DNA of 64,000 nt from Macrostomum hystrix. Lineage: Eukaryota > Platyhelminthes > Macrostomidae. Positions 36,342 to 47,477 of the stretch are shown in pieces (positions within the stretch are counted from its first letter, which is position 1; each line of letters begins with the position of its first letter). The notes below the pieces were generated by a model. It had not been told where the DNA came from. It worked only from the letters and a program-made list of their open reading frames with translations, and did not search any database. The DNA is taken from assembly GCA_950097015.1 (NCBI GenBank), contig CATNEN010000039.1, positions 15,098,501-15,162,500 of the forward strand, read 5' to 3'. The position numbers were made by a program, and so were the translations under genes.

Positions 36342-39300
36342 TGACACCATATTGGCCGAGTTTTGCGGGGCCTGATATGTTTAAGATTTTGAGACATAAT
36401 GCTTCTTCCGATCGGCGCTGATATTACGCAAAATTCAGGTGTCACGTGCTTGATGACGTAAGCTATCCGTGACGCAAAGAAAGTTCTAAAAATAGCAACA
36501 AAAATCTAACTCTCGTCGGCCTATTATTTGACAGCGCTATAAGTATCTAAGCTCTGCCAATGGTTGTCGTTAAAACCCATGGTATAAGGCCAGTGGATAT
36601 TAGAGCTTCAGACTTCTGACTGAGAGGTCGGGAGTTCGAGTCTTAAAAAGCGGGAAACGTTTCTTGAGTAGAGCACTTAATTTGCAATAAAAGTACGTCG
36701 CACTGCTCAGTCTCACCAAAGCTTCTGGCCTTCCCAGCTGATCCCAAATAGCCAAAGTCGCCGACTCGTTGGCCAAACGATAATCGTTGCTGCTGCTGCT
36801 GCTGATGCTGGCGACTTCCTGGTCGCATCCACTGCCTGCCTTGTGGTAACCCGCCGCGCTGCTGTTGTTGCTGCTGTTGTTGTAGAAGCATGGCTCCTGA
36901 AGGGGCAACGGCAGCCGCAGCTGCAGCAGCAGCAGCCGCCGCCGCCGCGTAGCTGCCAGTCAGCATGGCGACACCCAGACGATTTGACAGCTCGTCCAAG
37001 TAGCGACTGTTCGCAGCCAGCAAAGTCGTATGCGGCTGCTGCTGCTGCTGCTGCGGATCTGAGGGCATCGAGGCTACGGTGCCTGGCGTGCAATGCAGCA
37101 GGCGGTAGACCTGCTCCACAATGCCCAGGCCTCGCACTAGGCTGTCGCGTTGCATCAGGCCAGACAGGCGGTCGATCTCTTCCTCGTCGATGATTGGCTG
37201 CGGAGTCAGCGTGTCCACTTGCGGCGCCTGCGCGTGTTTTTAGTTTGGCATGTCATATTTGCACTGTTCTACTATAAGTAGCTATTGACAAAAATCCAAT
37301 CGAGAAAATAAGCAAGTAAGCATACAGAGTATTAAATGCTGCAGCGGCAGCAACAGCAGCAGCGGCGGTGGCATAGGCAGCAGCGGCGGCTGCAACGGCA
37401 ACATTCTTTAACATGCTTATCTGTCGTAAACTATTTCTTACTTTATCTAGTCTGCTAAATGGTTTAGCGTTTTCAAAAATGCTATTCTAAACTAGCGGTA
37501 CAATCATCTTTAGCCTCGTGTGTATCTCTAAGCACTTTAAACTATGCGCAATGTTAAATTTTATTCTTAAAATAAATTTACTCTTATGCCGCCATTAGAA
37601 GACAGTTTAAGTTAGTAGGGCCACAGTTATAAGCGTTAAAAACCTCTAGCGCTTAACTCTTAGTTATTTGCACAACGAGCTCAAATTCAAACAATGAGTT
37701 TTTCATAGATGGTTGGTGTAAGTATAAATAATTGTGATGGTTTCAGCTGGTTTAGAAGGCCAACAATAAGACTGCCTATTCGTTTTTACTCGTCCTCATG
37801 GCTAATTATTACCTATTCGGTTCTGACTAGCCAAACTGAAAAGATCGTGAGAGAAGGACTTGCTGCGCCAGAAAGACCGAAGCTCACGAAATTATGGCTG
37901 TGTGTTAGTCTCAGTTTGTTTAAATAAACTGAATTTATAGTCCAGAGACAAATTGCTCTTAAGGTGACGTCAATAGAGGAAATAAATTTCTTAAAAACGG
38001 TTACTGAGGCAATCGCTGATCCGTCAGAAATCATGCAAGTAACTTGAATGCAAGTAACTTGAAGTAGTTTAAATAGTTATTGAGGCAATCGCTGATCACT
38101 GATTGGTTAGTTATCAAAGCTATTACGTAATTAAAATCTAGACTGGCTGAGACACCAAAATCTGTCAGCCACCTGGTCACCGCCGTCCGCCAGTTGCCAT
38201 GCAGTGCCATTGCCGCCGCCGCCGCCGCCAGTTCGAGGTCTGCCGGCCACGGCGCTGGTCAGGCGGCCAGCGGCACGCGGCCGGTCGCTCTGCGCCGATG
38301 AAAGCCCGGCACGAGACTCTTCACTAACCTCCCGGTGCTGCTGCTGCTGCTGCTGATGTCGAGGAACTCGCGACTTGACCTGCTGAGGCCGGCGCAGCGG
38401 TGGCCGGTCGGGACTCTCCGATCTGGCAACGCCGCCGCCGCCACCGACGCCGCGTCGTTGCCGACCCGGCGGTCCGGCGGCGGCCTTCCGGCTGAGCTCC
38501 TCGCGCTGCTGTCTGGCGCAGTCGGCCCGAGCTTTGGTGGCAGCCGTCTCCTGGTAGAGGAAGCCGCCCTGGGCGAGGAAGCGGGCGTAGCGCGAGGTCG
38601 CCGACAGCGGATCGGCGGTGCCGTTGACCGCCGGCGGCTCCGGGTAGATTCGACGATAATTACCAATGTGCTCCGCCTCGTAGGCCTCTTGAATTTCAGC
38701 GAATTTCGCGGCTTCTTTTTCCAGATCCTCTCTGGGATTTGAGCGGAGTTGGGCAGTGAAACTTGGCTGTGTTTATCAGCGCAATGCTTTAGTTACACTC
38801 TACGAAGTTATTTGAGCTTCGGACTTATAACTTGAAGGACAGGAGTTCGAATCTCAGCCTTAAAGGAATGCGACTGGTGGCCTTCTCAGCCCACGGATTA
38901 TAACAATTGTGTCTACCATACCTGATCATTCATGTAATTGTCTGTAATAGCTTAGTCATCTAGTTGGTGGTCGGTGAAAGAGCTGATAACGCGTTTGCCT
39001 CTCGATAATGTCCCTAAGTTCGATTCCGCGGCGAAAGCTTGGGACAGGGATCCAAGGCACATTGAGAGTGTACATTGGCTGAGGATGAGATAGTCAGGGC
39101 AGATGTACACACTTGTGTGAGTGTGTGCCAGCGTACGGTATCTGTGTGCGTGTGTGCTCAGGAGTCAGCGAAATGGGCAGAATTGCCTCCTCGCTGGCTG
39201 CGGGTCTAGTGTCACCAAATGATGTGCCACTGCCCGCAACCCTCCTGCAATTATTATTATTATTATTATTATTATTATTTATTATTAGTATACCACTTGA

Positions 39301-42300
39301 TTCACAGCATGAACAGCAGTGTTGAATTTCTAAAATAAACATTCCCATTTCTCAGTACAAATGCTAATTTCACGTTTCTGAGGCAAGGGATGAAAGTTCA
39401 TTCCTTGTTTAATCAATTTCAGACACCATCACCGCAATAGAGCTAACATTTATTATAGTGAATAAGTGATGCATGCATCCTACAAGGTGTGACACAATTT
39501 TTTGCTTAACATAATACATTTAGCGAATTGTTTTCTTTTCGGAAATTATAGAATATGAAATATTTAAGATGATAGATAATTATATACATGAAGGCCATAA
39601 GGTTGCATAGGGAAATATTACGAGCTAAACGACTTTTTATCAATCAGCAAACACAAAAAAGCGAATAATTCACCTTTCTCGTTGATAAGCCTGGCTCCTT
39701 TTTTTAAATGATTTGCGATAAGAAACAATTCATATTTTAGACAAAATTGCTCCAATAAAATAGTTTTTTCTTTCAGGACTGCTTCAATAGGACCTTTCTA
39801 ACCCTTTATTCCTATAAGATGAGGTAGGAGGACCACTGCATGACCCAGAGGACCACTGCATGACCCAAAGGACCACTGTATGACCCAGAGGACCACTGTA
39901 TGACCCAGAGGACCACTGTATGACCCAGAGGACCACTGCATGACCCAGAGGACCGCTGTATGACCCAGAGGACCACTGTATGACCCAGAGGACCGCTGTA
40001 TGACCCAGAGGACCACTGTATGACCCAGAGGACCACTGTATGACCCAGAGGACCGCTGTATGACCCAGAGGACCACTGTATGACCCAGAGGACCGCTGTA
40101 TGACCCAGAGGACCACTGTATGACCCAGAGGACCACTGTATGACCCAGAGGACCGCTGTATGACCCAGAGGACCACTGTATGACCCAGAGGACCACTGTA
40201 TGACCCAGAGGACCACTGTATGACCCAGAGGACCACTGTATGACCCAGAGGACCGCTGTATGACCCAGAGGACTACTGTATGACCCAGACGACCGCTGTA
40301 TGACCCAGAGGACCACTGTATGACCCAGAGGACCACTGCATGACCCAGAGGACCACTGTATGACCCAGAGGACCACTGTATGACCCAGAGGACCACTGTA
40401 TGACCCAGAGGACCGCTGTATGACCCAGAGGACTACTGTATGACCCAGACGACCGCTGTATGACCCAGAGGAACACTGTATGACCCAGAGGACCACTGCA
40501 TTACCCAAAGGACCACTGTATGACCCAGAGGACCACTGCATCACCCAGAGGACCGCTGTATGACCCAGAGGACCGCTGTATGATCCAGAGGACCGCTGTA
40601 TGACCCAGAGGACCACTGTATGACCCAGACGACCACTGTATGACCCAGAGGACCGCTGTATGACCCAGAGGACCACTGTATGACCCAGAGGACCACTGTA
40701 TGACCCAGAGGACCACTGTATGACCCAGAGGACCACTGTATGACCCAGAGGACCACTGTATGACCCAGAGGACCGCTGTATGACCCAGAGGACCACTGTA
40801 TGACCCAGAGGACCGCTGTATGACCCAGAGGACCACTGTATGACCCAGAGGACCACTGCATGACCCAGAGGACCACTGTATGACCCAAAGGACCACTGTA
40901 TGACCCAGAGGACCACTGCATGACCCAGAGGACCGCTGTATGACCCAGAGGACCACTGTATGACCCAGAGGACCGCTGTATGACCCAGAGGACCACTGTA
41001 TGACCCAGAGGACCACTGTATGACCCAGAGGACCACTGTATGACCCAGAGGACCACTGTATGACCCAGAGGACCACTGTATGACCCAGAGGACCACAGTA
41101 AGAATCAAAGGACCACAGCAAGAACAGGAGGACCACAGTAAAAACAAGAGGACCACTGCAGGACCGCTAAACGCCCAGGTGTCTCAGTGCTCTCATGCAT
41201 GCTCATGCATGAGTCTCAGGCCGTCAACACTACGATGCGTAGGCACCACACTGAAGTCACGACTACTCACTTGCTCTCCTTCTTGCTATTCCGCTGAAAC
41301 AGTCGATCTTGAATCTTTCGCCTCTCCTCTTCCATCACCTTCTTGCGGTCGACAGCTCCAACGTTGATGAGGTTCAGCGTGTCCGTGATGAGGGCCTCCT
41401 TAATCTCGCGATCAAGCCTGGAGTCAGTGGTGAATGACGGACTGTGATTAACTTCGAGCACCAGCGGCCGCAGCTTGCGGTCCAAGATGATGTCGAAGCC
41501 TAGGATTTCAAAGCAGGCCGAGCCGCGCACGTGGTTGGGAAAACAGGTACGATAGTTGTGCTTGACAACGTAGTGGGCGGACATGATCGTCTTGATGATG
41601 ATGTCGTCAATGTCCGACCAGAGTTTGGCTACGTCATAGTTGTTGTTCTCGAGCCAGCGGTTGATGGTGGAAATGCGCCTGAAGATGGAAGAAAACACAA
41701 TATAGATAAAGGAAAGGGATTCAGGTGGGAGAATGCAGTTAGGAGAATGCAGGTGGGAGAATGCAGTTAGGAGAATGCAGGTGGGAGAATGCAGGTGGGA
41801 GAATGCAGGTGGGAGAATGCAGTTAGGAGAATGCAGGTGGGAGAATGCAGGTGGGAGAATGCAGATGGGAGAATGCAGGTAGGAGAATGCAGATGGGAGA
41901 ATGCAGGTAGGAGAATGCAGGTGGGAGAATGCAGGGAGGAGAATGCAGGTGGTAGAATTCAGGTGGGAGAATGCAGGTGGGAGAATGCAGGTGGGAGAAT
42001 GCAGGTGGGAGAATGCAGGTAGGAGAATGCAGGTGGGAGAATGCAGGTAGGAGAATGCAGGTGGTAGAATTCAGGTGGGAGAATGCAGGTGGGAGAATGC
42101 AGGTGGGAGAATGCAGGTGGTAGAATGCAGGTGGTAGAATGCAGGTGGGAGAATGCAGGTGGGAGAATGCAGGTGGTAGAATGCAGGTGGGAGAATGCAG
42201 GTGGGAGAATGCAGGTGGGAGAATGCAGGTGGGAGAATGCAGGTGGTAGAATGCAGGTGGGAGAATGCAGGTGGGAGAATGCAGGTGGGAGAATTCAGGT

Positions 42301-45300
42301 GGGAGAATGCAGGTGGGAGAATGCAGGTGGGAGAATGCAGGTGGTAGAATGCAGGTGGGAGAATGCAGGTGGGAGAATGCAGGTGGGAGAATTCAGGTGG
42401 GAAAACGCAGGTGATAGGACTGATATCAGATGAACCATTCGCGCCTTTTTGTGCCACCCTCTTCGTCGTTGCGAATGAAATCTTTCCTGCCTTTCTGCAC
42501 AGCGTAGTTGGTCAGGTGCATGTACACATTTTCCTGGAATCGGAAATTTACAATGCAAAACTTGATTGGCTAGCAAACCAGATTAGAGATTAAGCTAAGC
42601 TAATGAATCCTCAACTAGCTCACCAGATTCCCATTGGTGGGATCTTTGTACTTCACAGTTGTAAATCTAGCCAGGCCCTCCTTGAAGACAAAAATTCTGA
42701 GTGGATCGCAGCTGGTGACAAGGACGTAGACTCGCAAATCGAATTTGTAACCGTCGATTAAAAATGGCTGCAAATATTGGGGATGGAGCTGGGGTAGAAA
42801 TTAGTCCAGTCCATGGACTGGGCAGTTGTGATTTAACATACGAAGAGTTGTAAATTATCAATTATAAATTTAAACAATTGAAAGACTTTTAATGTTAATA
42901 TAACTATTGACGGCTGCCCCAGATGAGCAGCCGTCAGGACAGCCGCAGCTATTGCGCGGCGCATTTGAAGGCTGAGTACGGCTGTTCAGTCCATGGACTG
43001 GGGAGACGTCACACCCAACCTCAATTACCCCAGCTGCTGCTGGTACCCATTTAACAGCTGGGTGAACTGAAGCAATGCAGAGTTAATTGTCTTGCTAATG
43101 GACACAAATAGTCTGTGGTGTTGAGAATCGAACCCCCGACGTTCAAGTCGAGAGTCTAACGCACTAACCACCAATCCAGGCGATTGTCCTTGGCGGCAAT
43201 TTACAAAGGCTCACGCCTGCTCTCATTTAGCCCCAATTTCTCACCTTGGTCAGGTAGAGCTGGCAAATTTGATGCTCTCCTGGTTTGATGTCTTTGGGAT
43301 TTTTCGTGCACCAGATTCCCTTGCCCTGGCAACTGGCCTCCGGCTTCAGGATATAGGTCTTGTGCTTCTTGCTTCGAGCAAAGGTCTGCAGGTCGCCCCA
43401 GCTGCAAAGAAAAGGATGGATTGAAATATCAAATCAAATCCCGAATAATGATTCCGCTATCCCGAAAATTTATCAAATAATCCCGAATGTAATGAAAGAA
43501 TCCCGTTTTCTAAGAATTAATGACGAATTATGTCAACGAATATAAGTAAGAATCGTGAATTCTAAGAAATAATCCAAAATTCTAAGAAAACATCCTGGTT
43601 TCTAAGAAAGCACCCCGAGCTATAAGAAACTCTTGCGAATTCTTAGAAATCATCAAGAATTATACGAAAGCGCCCAGAGTTTGTAAGAAAGCAACAATTT
43701 TAATTGCTAGCAATTCAAAAAAATCGAATTCTCAGTTCTAAGAAACAATCCAGAATACTTTAAATTTGTGACGAATTCTATGTCATTTTTTCAATTCTAA
43801 GAAAGCACCCTGAGTTCTAAGAAACTCTCGATTTCTAAGAAAGTAATACGAACTCTAACAAAAAGCAACCCGAATTCTAAGAAAGTGTCCTAAATTTTTA
43901 GAATCGAAGAATTTTCCACTAGAGAATCCTGAATTTTTACTGAGAAATCCCGACTTATAACTTAATGTTTTGTTCTAAATGCAAAATTTACGTCAATAGT
44001 TTCTGCCCTATATTTTATAGTACTTTATAAAATGCCATTAAAATAAAATATCTATGACTTAGTATTTCCTTTCCTCAGGGTTACCAAAAGTTTTCATTTA
44101 AACGACCAATTTGCACTTTACTGTACATCTTGAGCGCTTTAGAACTGCCTAACTCAACTCATTAATAATTAATTACCTGCCAGTCACCCGAACAAGCTTT
44201 CTTAGAAAACGAGAATTAATGTATTACTTTGCTATTGAAGCCAGCCGATACGGTTAAAAGTACTTTGACTATGCCAAGTATCTTATTATAAGTATTGTAA
44301 AATCTGGTGGTTTTCGCAATTATGGAAGCTTAAAACTAGATGCTAACTGACAAGTCAGGCTAATTAGATGACGGGGCATGCATATATTCAAACAAATGCT
44401 TAGTTGCTCTCGCCGTTTACCTAAGTAATGTCGGTTAATATAACATTTTCAGTGCAACAAAGACTCACTCAGCTGGTAGAATCCAAGTTTTCGGCGCGAT
44501 GTTGGCGAACTCCTTGGGGAAAAGTTTCTGCATGCGAGCCAGATTTCGTCCCAGATTGTCTTTGCGACAGATTTCGCTCATTCCAGGGAAGTGGTTGATT
44601 TTCTGTGGGTGTTATGTCGAGATTAGGATGCCATAGAACTGGAGTTCTTAGAACTTACTCATGTCCTTGAATTTCATGTGTAATGGTATTGCATTATGAT
44701 TATTATTATAGTTGTCTATTGATAGTTAAATTTAACACACCTGATATTTCTTCATGGCGCAGACTTTGTCAATAGTTACGTAAGTGTCAGTCCAGTAAAC
44801 ATTCCAGTCTTCGTCTTCTTCCACCTCGCGAAAGCCAACTTTGCGAGCTGATCGACGAACTTAAAAAAATAGATATTTTGTTTTACTGCAGTCAAGTCCA
44901 AAACAAAAATTAGGATATTTTAGCACAATAAAATAAATTAAGATCTTACCAACGTCGTATTTGCAGCTAGTCAAACAGATCGTGTGAACTCTGAAACGTT
45001 TGTAAATAAAAAAAGTTTTACAGAAGTTTTACAGAAAAACAGTTTTTTTCTTAACTGATCTCGGTAGAAGCAGAGTTAGAAGAGCACTTGCTTTTCCAGG
45101 AAAATTCGATTGTAAAAAATTGTTTAAAAAACGATTTCTTGGAAAAGTAATTCAATAGCTAGTTTACATACAGAGGACGGGAATTAAGTTTCTTTGTTTC
45201 TATGAACGCTTAAAAAACATGGGTTTAAATCATAATTTAAGAGTAGAAAAACCACATGGGCTATTTCAAATACCCACTGCATACTACACGATGGCTCCCA

Positions 45301-45920
45301 AACCGAATGACTCATTTTACTGACTAAGTCCACCAACTGGTTCAAAATTTTCCGACCTTTAAGATGAAATAACTTTAAAAGCCGTCCGATATTCTAGCTC
45401 GTTTTCATGGCGATTTGGTTGAGCATTCTGGAAAATTGCCAGGCACCTACTTCTTTTTCCGCTTTCTTTTGGCGCTGCCGATCGTCAAATTTGGCGTTTC
45501 CGCCGCACTGAGCTCCGACGCTGTCCTGACGATCGGTTTCACCGTCTGGGTTGGCTGAACAGACGGCTGCGGCTGAGCTGCTTTCGGTAGAACCGGCAAC
45601 GGCGGAGGTGTCAGTTTGACTGTCGTCAACGGCTTGCCGACAACCGGCTCTGGGGTTGCGGCACGAGCGTCGTCTTCCTCCTCTTCCGCCTCTCCGTCTT
45701 CGCCTTCTTCTTCGCCCTCCTCATCTTCGATGATGCCGGCGTCGACTAGGACGCTCGCCGTTAGATCATCCTCTAGTGTGAGATCTCCGACTTCAGCATC
45801 CGCATCATCATCATCATCTTCTTCTTCTTCGTCTTCTTCTTCATCACCATCATCGTCTTCTTCTTCCTCTTCCTCGTTAGCAAATTCAGCCTCCTCTTGT
45901 TTGGTGAGCTTTGAAGTCAT
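36019..45920 (-). CDS. TTLL6: TTLL6/TTLL13-like tubulin polyglutamylase
   Basis: Adds glutamate chains to tubulin tails in axonemes and other stable microtubules (family knowledge). Exons on minus: 45920-45451, 44990-44950, 44859-44741, 44602-44469, 43401-43245, 42767-42624, 42533-42445, 41678-41271, 38731-38173, 37227-36717, 36371-36019. The total is 2985 nt, 994 aa. An acidic N-terminus ([14 protein letters not shown]) precedes [16 protein letters not shown]. Catalytic-core motifs in order: [36 protein letters not shown] (ATP loop), [38 protein letters not shown] and [20 protein letters not shown], with the Mg-binding Glu and Asn near residue 460. A basic helix ([18 protein letters not shown]) and an IYPEPP segment, typical of TTLL6/13, follow. 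The last three exons are Gln/Ala/Gly-rich. Choosing TTLL6 over TTLL13 is tentative. The 42445 donor is GC. Confidence 0.9.
36598..36645 (+). repeat. tRNA-like fragment in TTLL intron
   Basis: Reads TTAGAGCTTCAGACTTCTGA, then GGTCGGGAGTTCGAGTC, with a B-box match. A similar sequence occurs at 38812-38860, so both may come from one SINE family. Confidence 0.4.
37338..37404. repeat. CAG/CGG triplet-rich run in TTLL intron
   Basis: GCAGCGGCAGCAACAGCAGC and similar triplets over about 65 bp. It lies between exons 9 and 10 with no in-frame splice sites found, so it is left as intronic. It could be an unused or minor exon. Confidence 0.45.
38812..38862 (+). repeat. tRNA-like fragment in TTLL intron 8
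   Basis: TTTGAGCTTCGGACTTATAA, then GGACAGGAGTTCGAATCTC, with a clear B box. Related to 36598-36645. Confidence 0.45.
38960..39290 (+). repeat. tRNA-derived SINE, copy 3, with (ATT)n tail
   Basis: The head GGTGGTCGGTGAAAGAGCTG ... AGTTCGATTCCGCGGCG is followed by the shared body (AGATGTACACACTTGTGTGA, GTGCTCAGGAGTCAGCGAAA, GGGCAGAATTGCCTCCTCGC, GTGTCACCAAATGATGTGCC). It ends in ATT repeats at about 39249-39283. Same strand as copies 1 and 2. Confidence 0.8.
39291..39825. other. TTLL intron 8, unique part
   Basis: AT-rich intronic DNA; nothing recognised. Confidence 0.5.
39826..41160. repeat. 20-bp minisatellite in TTLL intron 8
   Basis: About 66 units of GACCACTGTATGACCCAGAG. The main variants are GACCGC, TGCATG and CCAAAG. 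Three units make 60 nt without a stop on the minus strand, so all three minus frames stay open ([19 protein letters not shown]). The left edge is sharp; on the right the last units decay into AAGAACA variants. Confidence 0.96.
41722..42412. repeat. 14-bp minisatellite in TTLL intron 7
   Basis: About 49 units of GGTGGGAGAATGCA with GGTAGGAG, GGTGGTAG and AATTCA variants. It fills nearly the whole intron between exons 7 and 8, ending about 30 bp from the exon 7 donor. Confidence 0.95.
42900..43185 (-). repeat. Second tRNA-derived SINE in TTLL intron 5
   Basis: Read on minus, it starts with a tRNA-like head: GGTGGTTAGTGCGTTAGAC (A box) and CGGGGGTTCGATTCTCAAC (B box). The body holds GGTACCCATTTAACAGCTG on the complementary strand and the 14-bp palindrome CAGTCCATGGACTG at 42987-43000. 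The far end has a perfect 10-bp hairpin (42908-42917 with 42927-42936). A second palindrome copy is at 42807-42820. Confidence 0.6.
43410..44468. other. TTLL intron 4, AATTCTAAGAAA-rich
   Basis: Loosely repeated AATTCTAAGAAA and CCCGAAT words near 43430-43930, too diverged to define a unit. No exon-like sequence. Confidence 0.5.
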
Positions 45921-46759
45921 TTTTTATGTGATAGATTTTTATACTCTGCAAGTTCGAAGGAGTGAAAGTTAAGTCGAAATAAAAAAATAGGTAATCCTTT
46001 ATTTTCGAAGCCGAAAACGGATACGATGTTCAACTCCTTTATTACAAATACATAATATAGACATTACGGCATCATGAAGTTACAAATAAATTTTTTACAT
46101 ATATTCTTAGCTATTCACAAAATATTTAAAATGTAATTAGTTTCTTAATTTCTTAGATTATTTTTTAGCTTTAATTGGATAATACGTATTTGTAAGGTTT
46201 GTCAACATATTTTATTTAAATGAGTGGTCTATGAGATTGGGCCTAATAATATCGTACTCTTGCAATTCAAATTGACGCGAAAATTAGCAAATAATGAAAT
46301 TCTTGTTTTATTACAAAAGTCGTACGAACATCCCCGATCTAAAACTATATATACATGCACAATTTCTATTAAACTTCCAACTTTCGATTCGCTCCAGTTT
46401 TTTTTATACGAATCGGTGATCGGAAGCGAGTCAAACTTACCGTTTTGGGAGTAATAAACTGGAAACTAACATTTCTCAAAGTAAAGTGTTGAGTCAAAAC
46501 ATCTCTATGTTTTACTTATTACTGTTTTACTTACTAATTATATATATATCTCGTTATGAGTATTGAATAAGACATTTCTGAGAGGAACCAATAAAGAGGT
46601 AGTTTTTTTCACATAAAAAGCGGTGATTGACTGGGCAACTCTAGTCCATTGGTATCCCAAGTACGACTGGAATCCCCAAAACCAGTGCAAAATAAATAAA
46701 GTTGTCTTACCACTCGGACACAATATCGCTACCTCATGAAGAACAAAGTTTTTTTTACT
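45921..46759. other. TTLL upstream flank before the gypsy element
   Basis: AT-rich. It should contain the TTLL promoter. A tRNA-like A-box block (minus strand, 46703-46733) resembles a segment inside the gypsy LTR. No gene recognised. Confidence 0.5.
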
Positions 46760-46763
46760 AATA
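46760..46763. other. Target-site duplication, left (AATA)
   Basis: AATA precedes the 5' LTR and recurs at 55300-55303 directly after the 3' LTR. A 4-bp duplication is normal for Ty3/gypsy integrases. Confidence 0.75.
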
Positions 46764-47419
46764 TGTAAGAGGCTATATTTTGTATTTTTACCGTAGCTTC
46801 GCTTAATTCTAGGAAATTGTAGAAATTCACCGTTGTTTAACTACACTTTAATTTTTGTTTAAATATGCACACTCACCCCCAATTTCTTGCTATAAATATA
46901 CACGCGCTGTAAGGAGAAAAACTAACTTTCGGGAGCTTAACCCAAGTTCAAGAATAATAATTGCTGAATGCATGTGTTCTTTAAATAAATTTGCTATAAA
47001 GAGGAAATAACATTGGGAACATATAAAACGTATTGGAGTTTATTATCGAGACGATAGCAAAAAGGCCAGTTTTGGATAGAAATAAATACGTTGTGTGTGT
47101 CTGGTACCCTCCAATCCATTGGAGCCTTTAAAGACTGGGTGTGATCAATAAGTATTAAAAAGAGTAATTCTATACAGTTAAAAGTAAGAGTGTCTTACCG
47201 CTCGGGCACTTATGATTCGCTACCGCAGTAATTGAATATATATTAAAGTGTTATACTTCCCTATAAATTGGGAGAATTTTTAAACAGAACGAAAGTTGAC
47301 ATTTAATAAGCATTTTTGCAGTTGATAAATATAAGTAATTTATAAAGAATAAGAATAAAGAGAAGGGCTTTACGACAATTAGTGACGGCTGTGAGATTTT
47401 AGTAAAGAGCCCTACAACA
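46764..47419 (+). repeat. 5' LTR of the gypsy element
   Basis: 656 bp, TGTAAGAG...CAACA. It has a TATA-like TATAAATATA at 46891-46900 and several AATAAA motifs (for example 46984-46989). The last 70 bp hold a diverged copy of the LTR/primer-site junction. It matches the 3' LTR except T at 47168 (C at 55048) and the 17-bp insertion. Confidence 0.95.
46891..46900 (+). promoter_or_regulatory. Candidate LTR TATA box
   Basis: TATAAATATA, about 128 bp into the LTR; the same element occurs at about 54771 in the 3' LTR. Confidence 0.5.
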
Positions 47420-47421
47420 AT

Positions 47422-47439
47422 TGGTGACAGCGGTGAAGG
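47422..47439 (+). promoter_or_regulatory. Primer-binding site
   Basis: TGGTGACAGCGGTGAAGG begins two bases after the LTR with the expected TGG. The complementary tRNA was not identified. Confidence 0.6.
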
Positions 47440-47477
47440 ATTGGAAATCCAGTCAGGCACAACTAAAATAAACCGTT

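Noticed and set aside
39784-41156. Minus-strand frames up to 452 codons with hydrophobic repeats
   Set aside because: 20-bp array open in all three minus frames; intronic in the TTLL gene.
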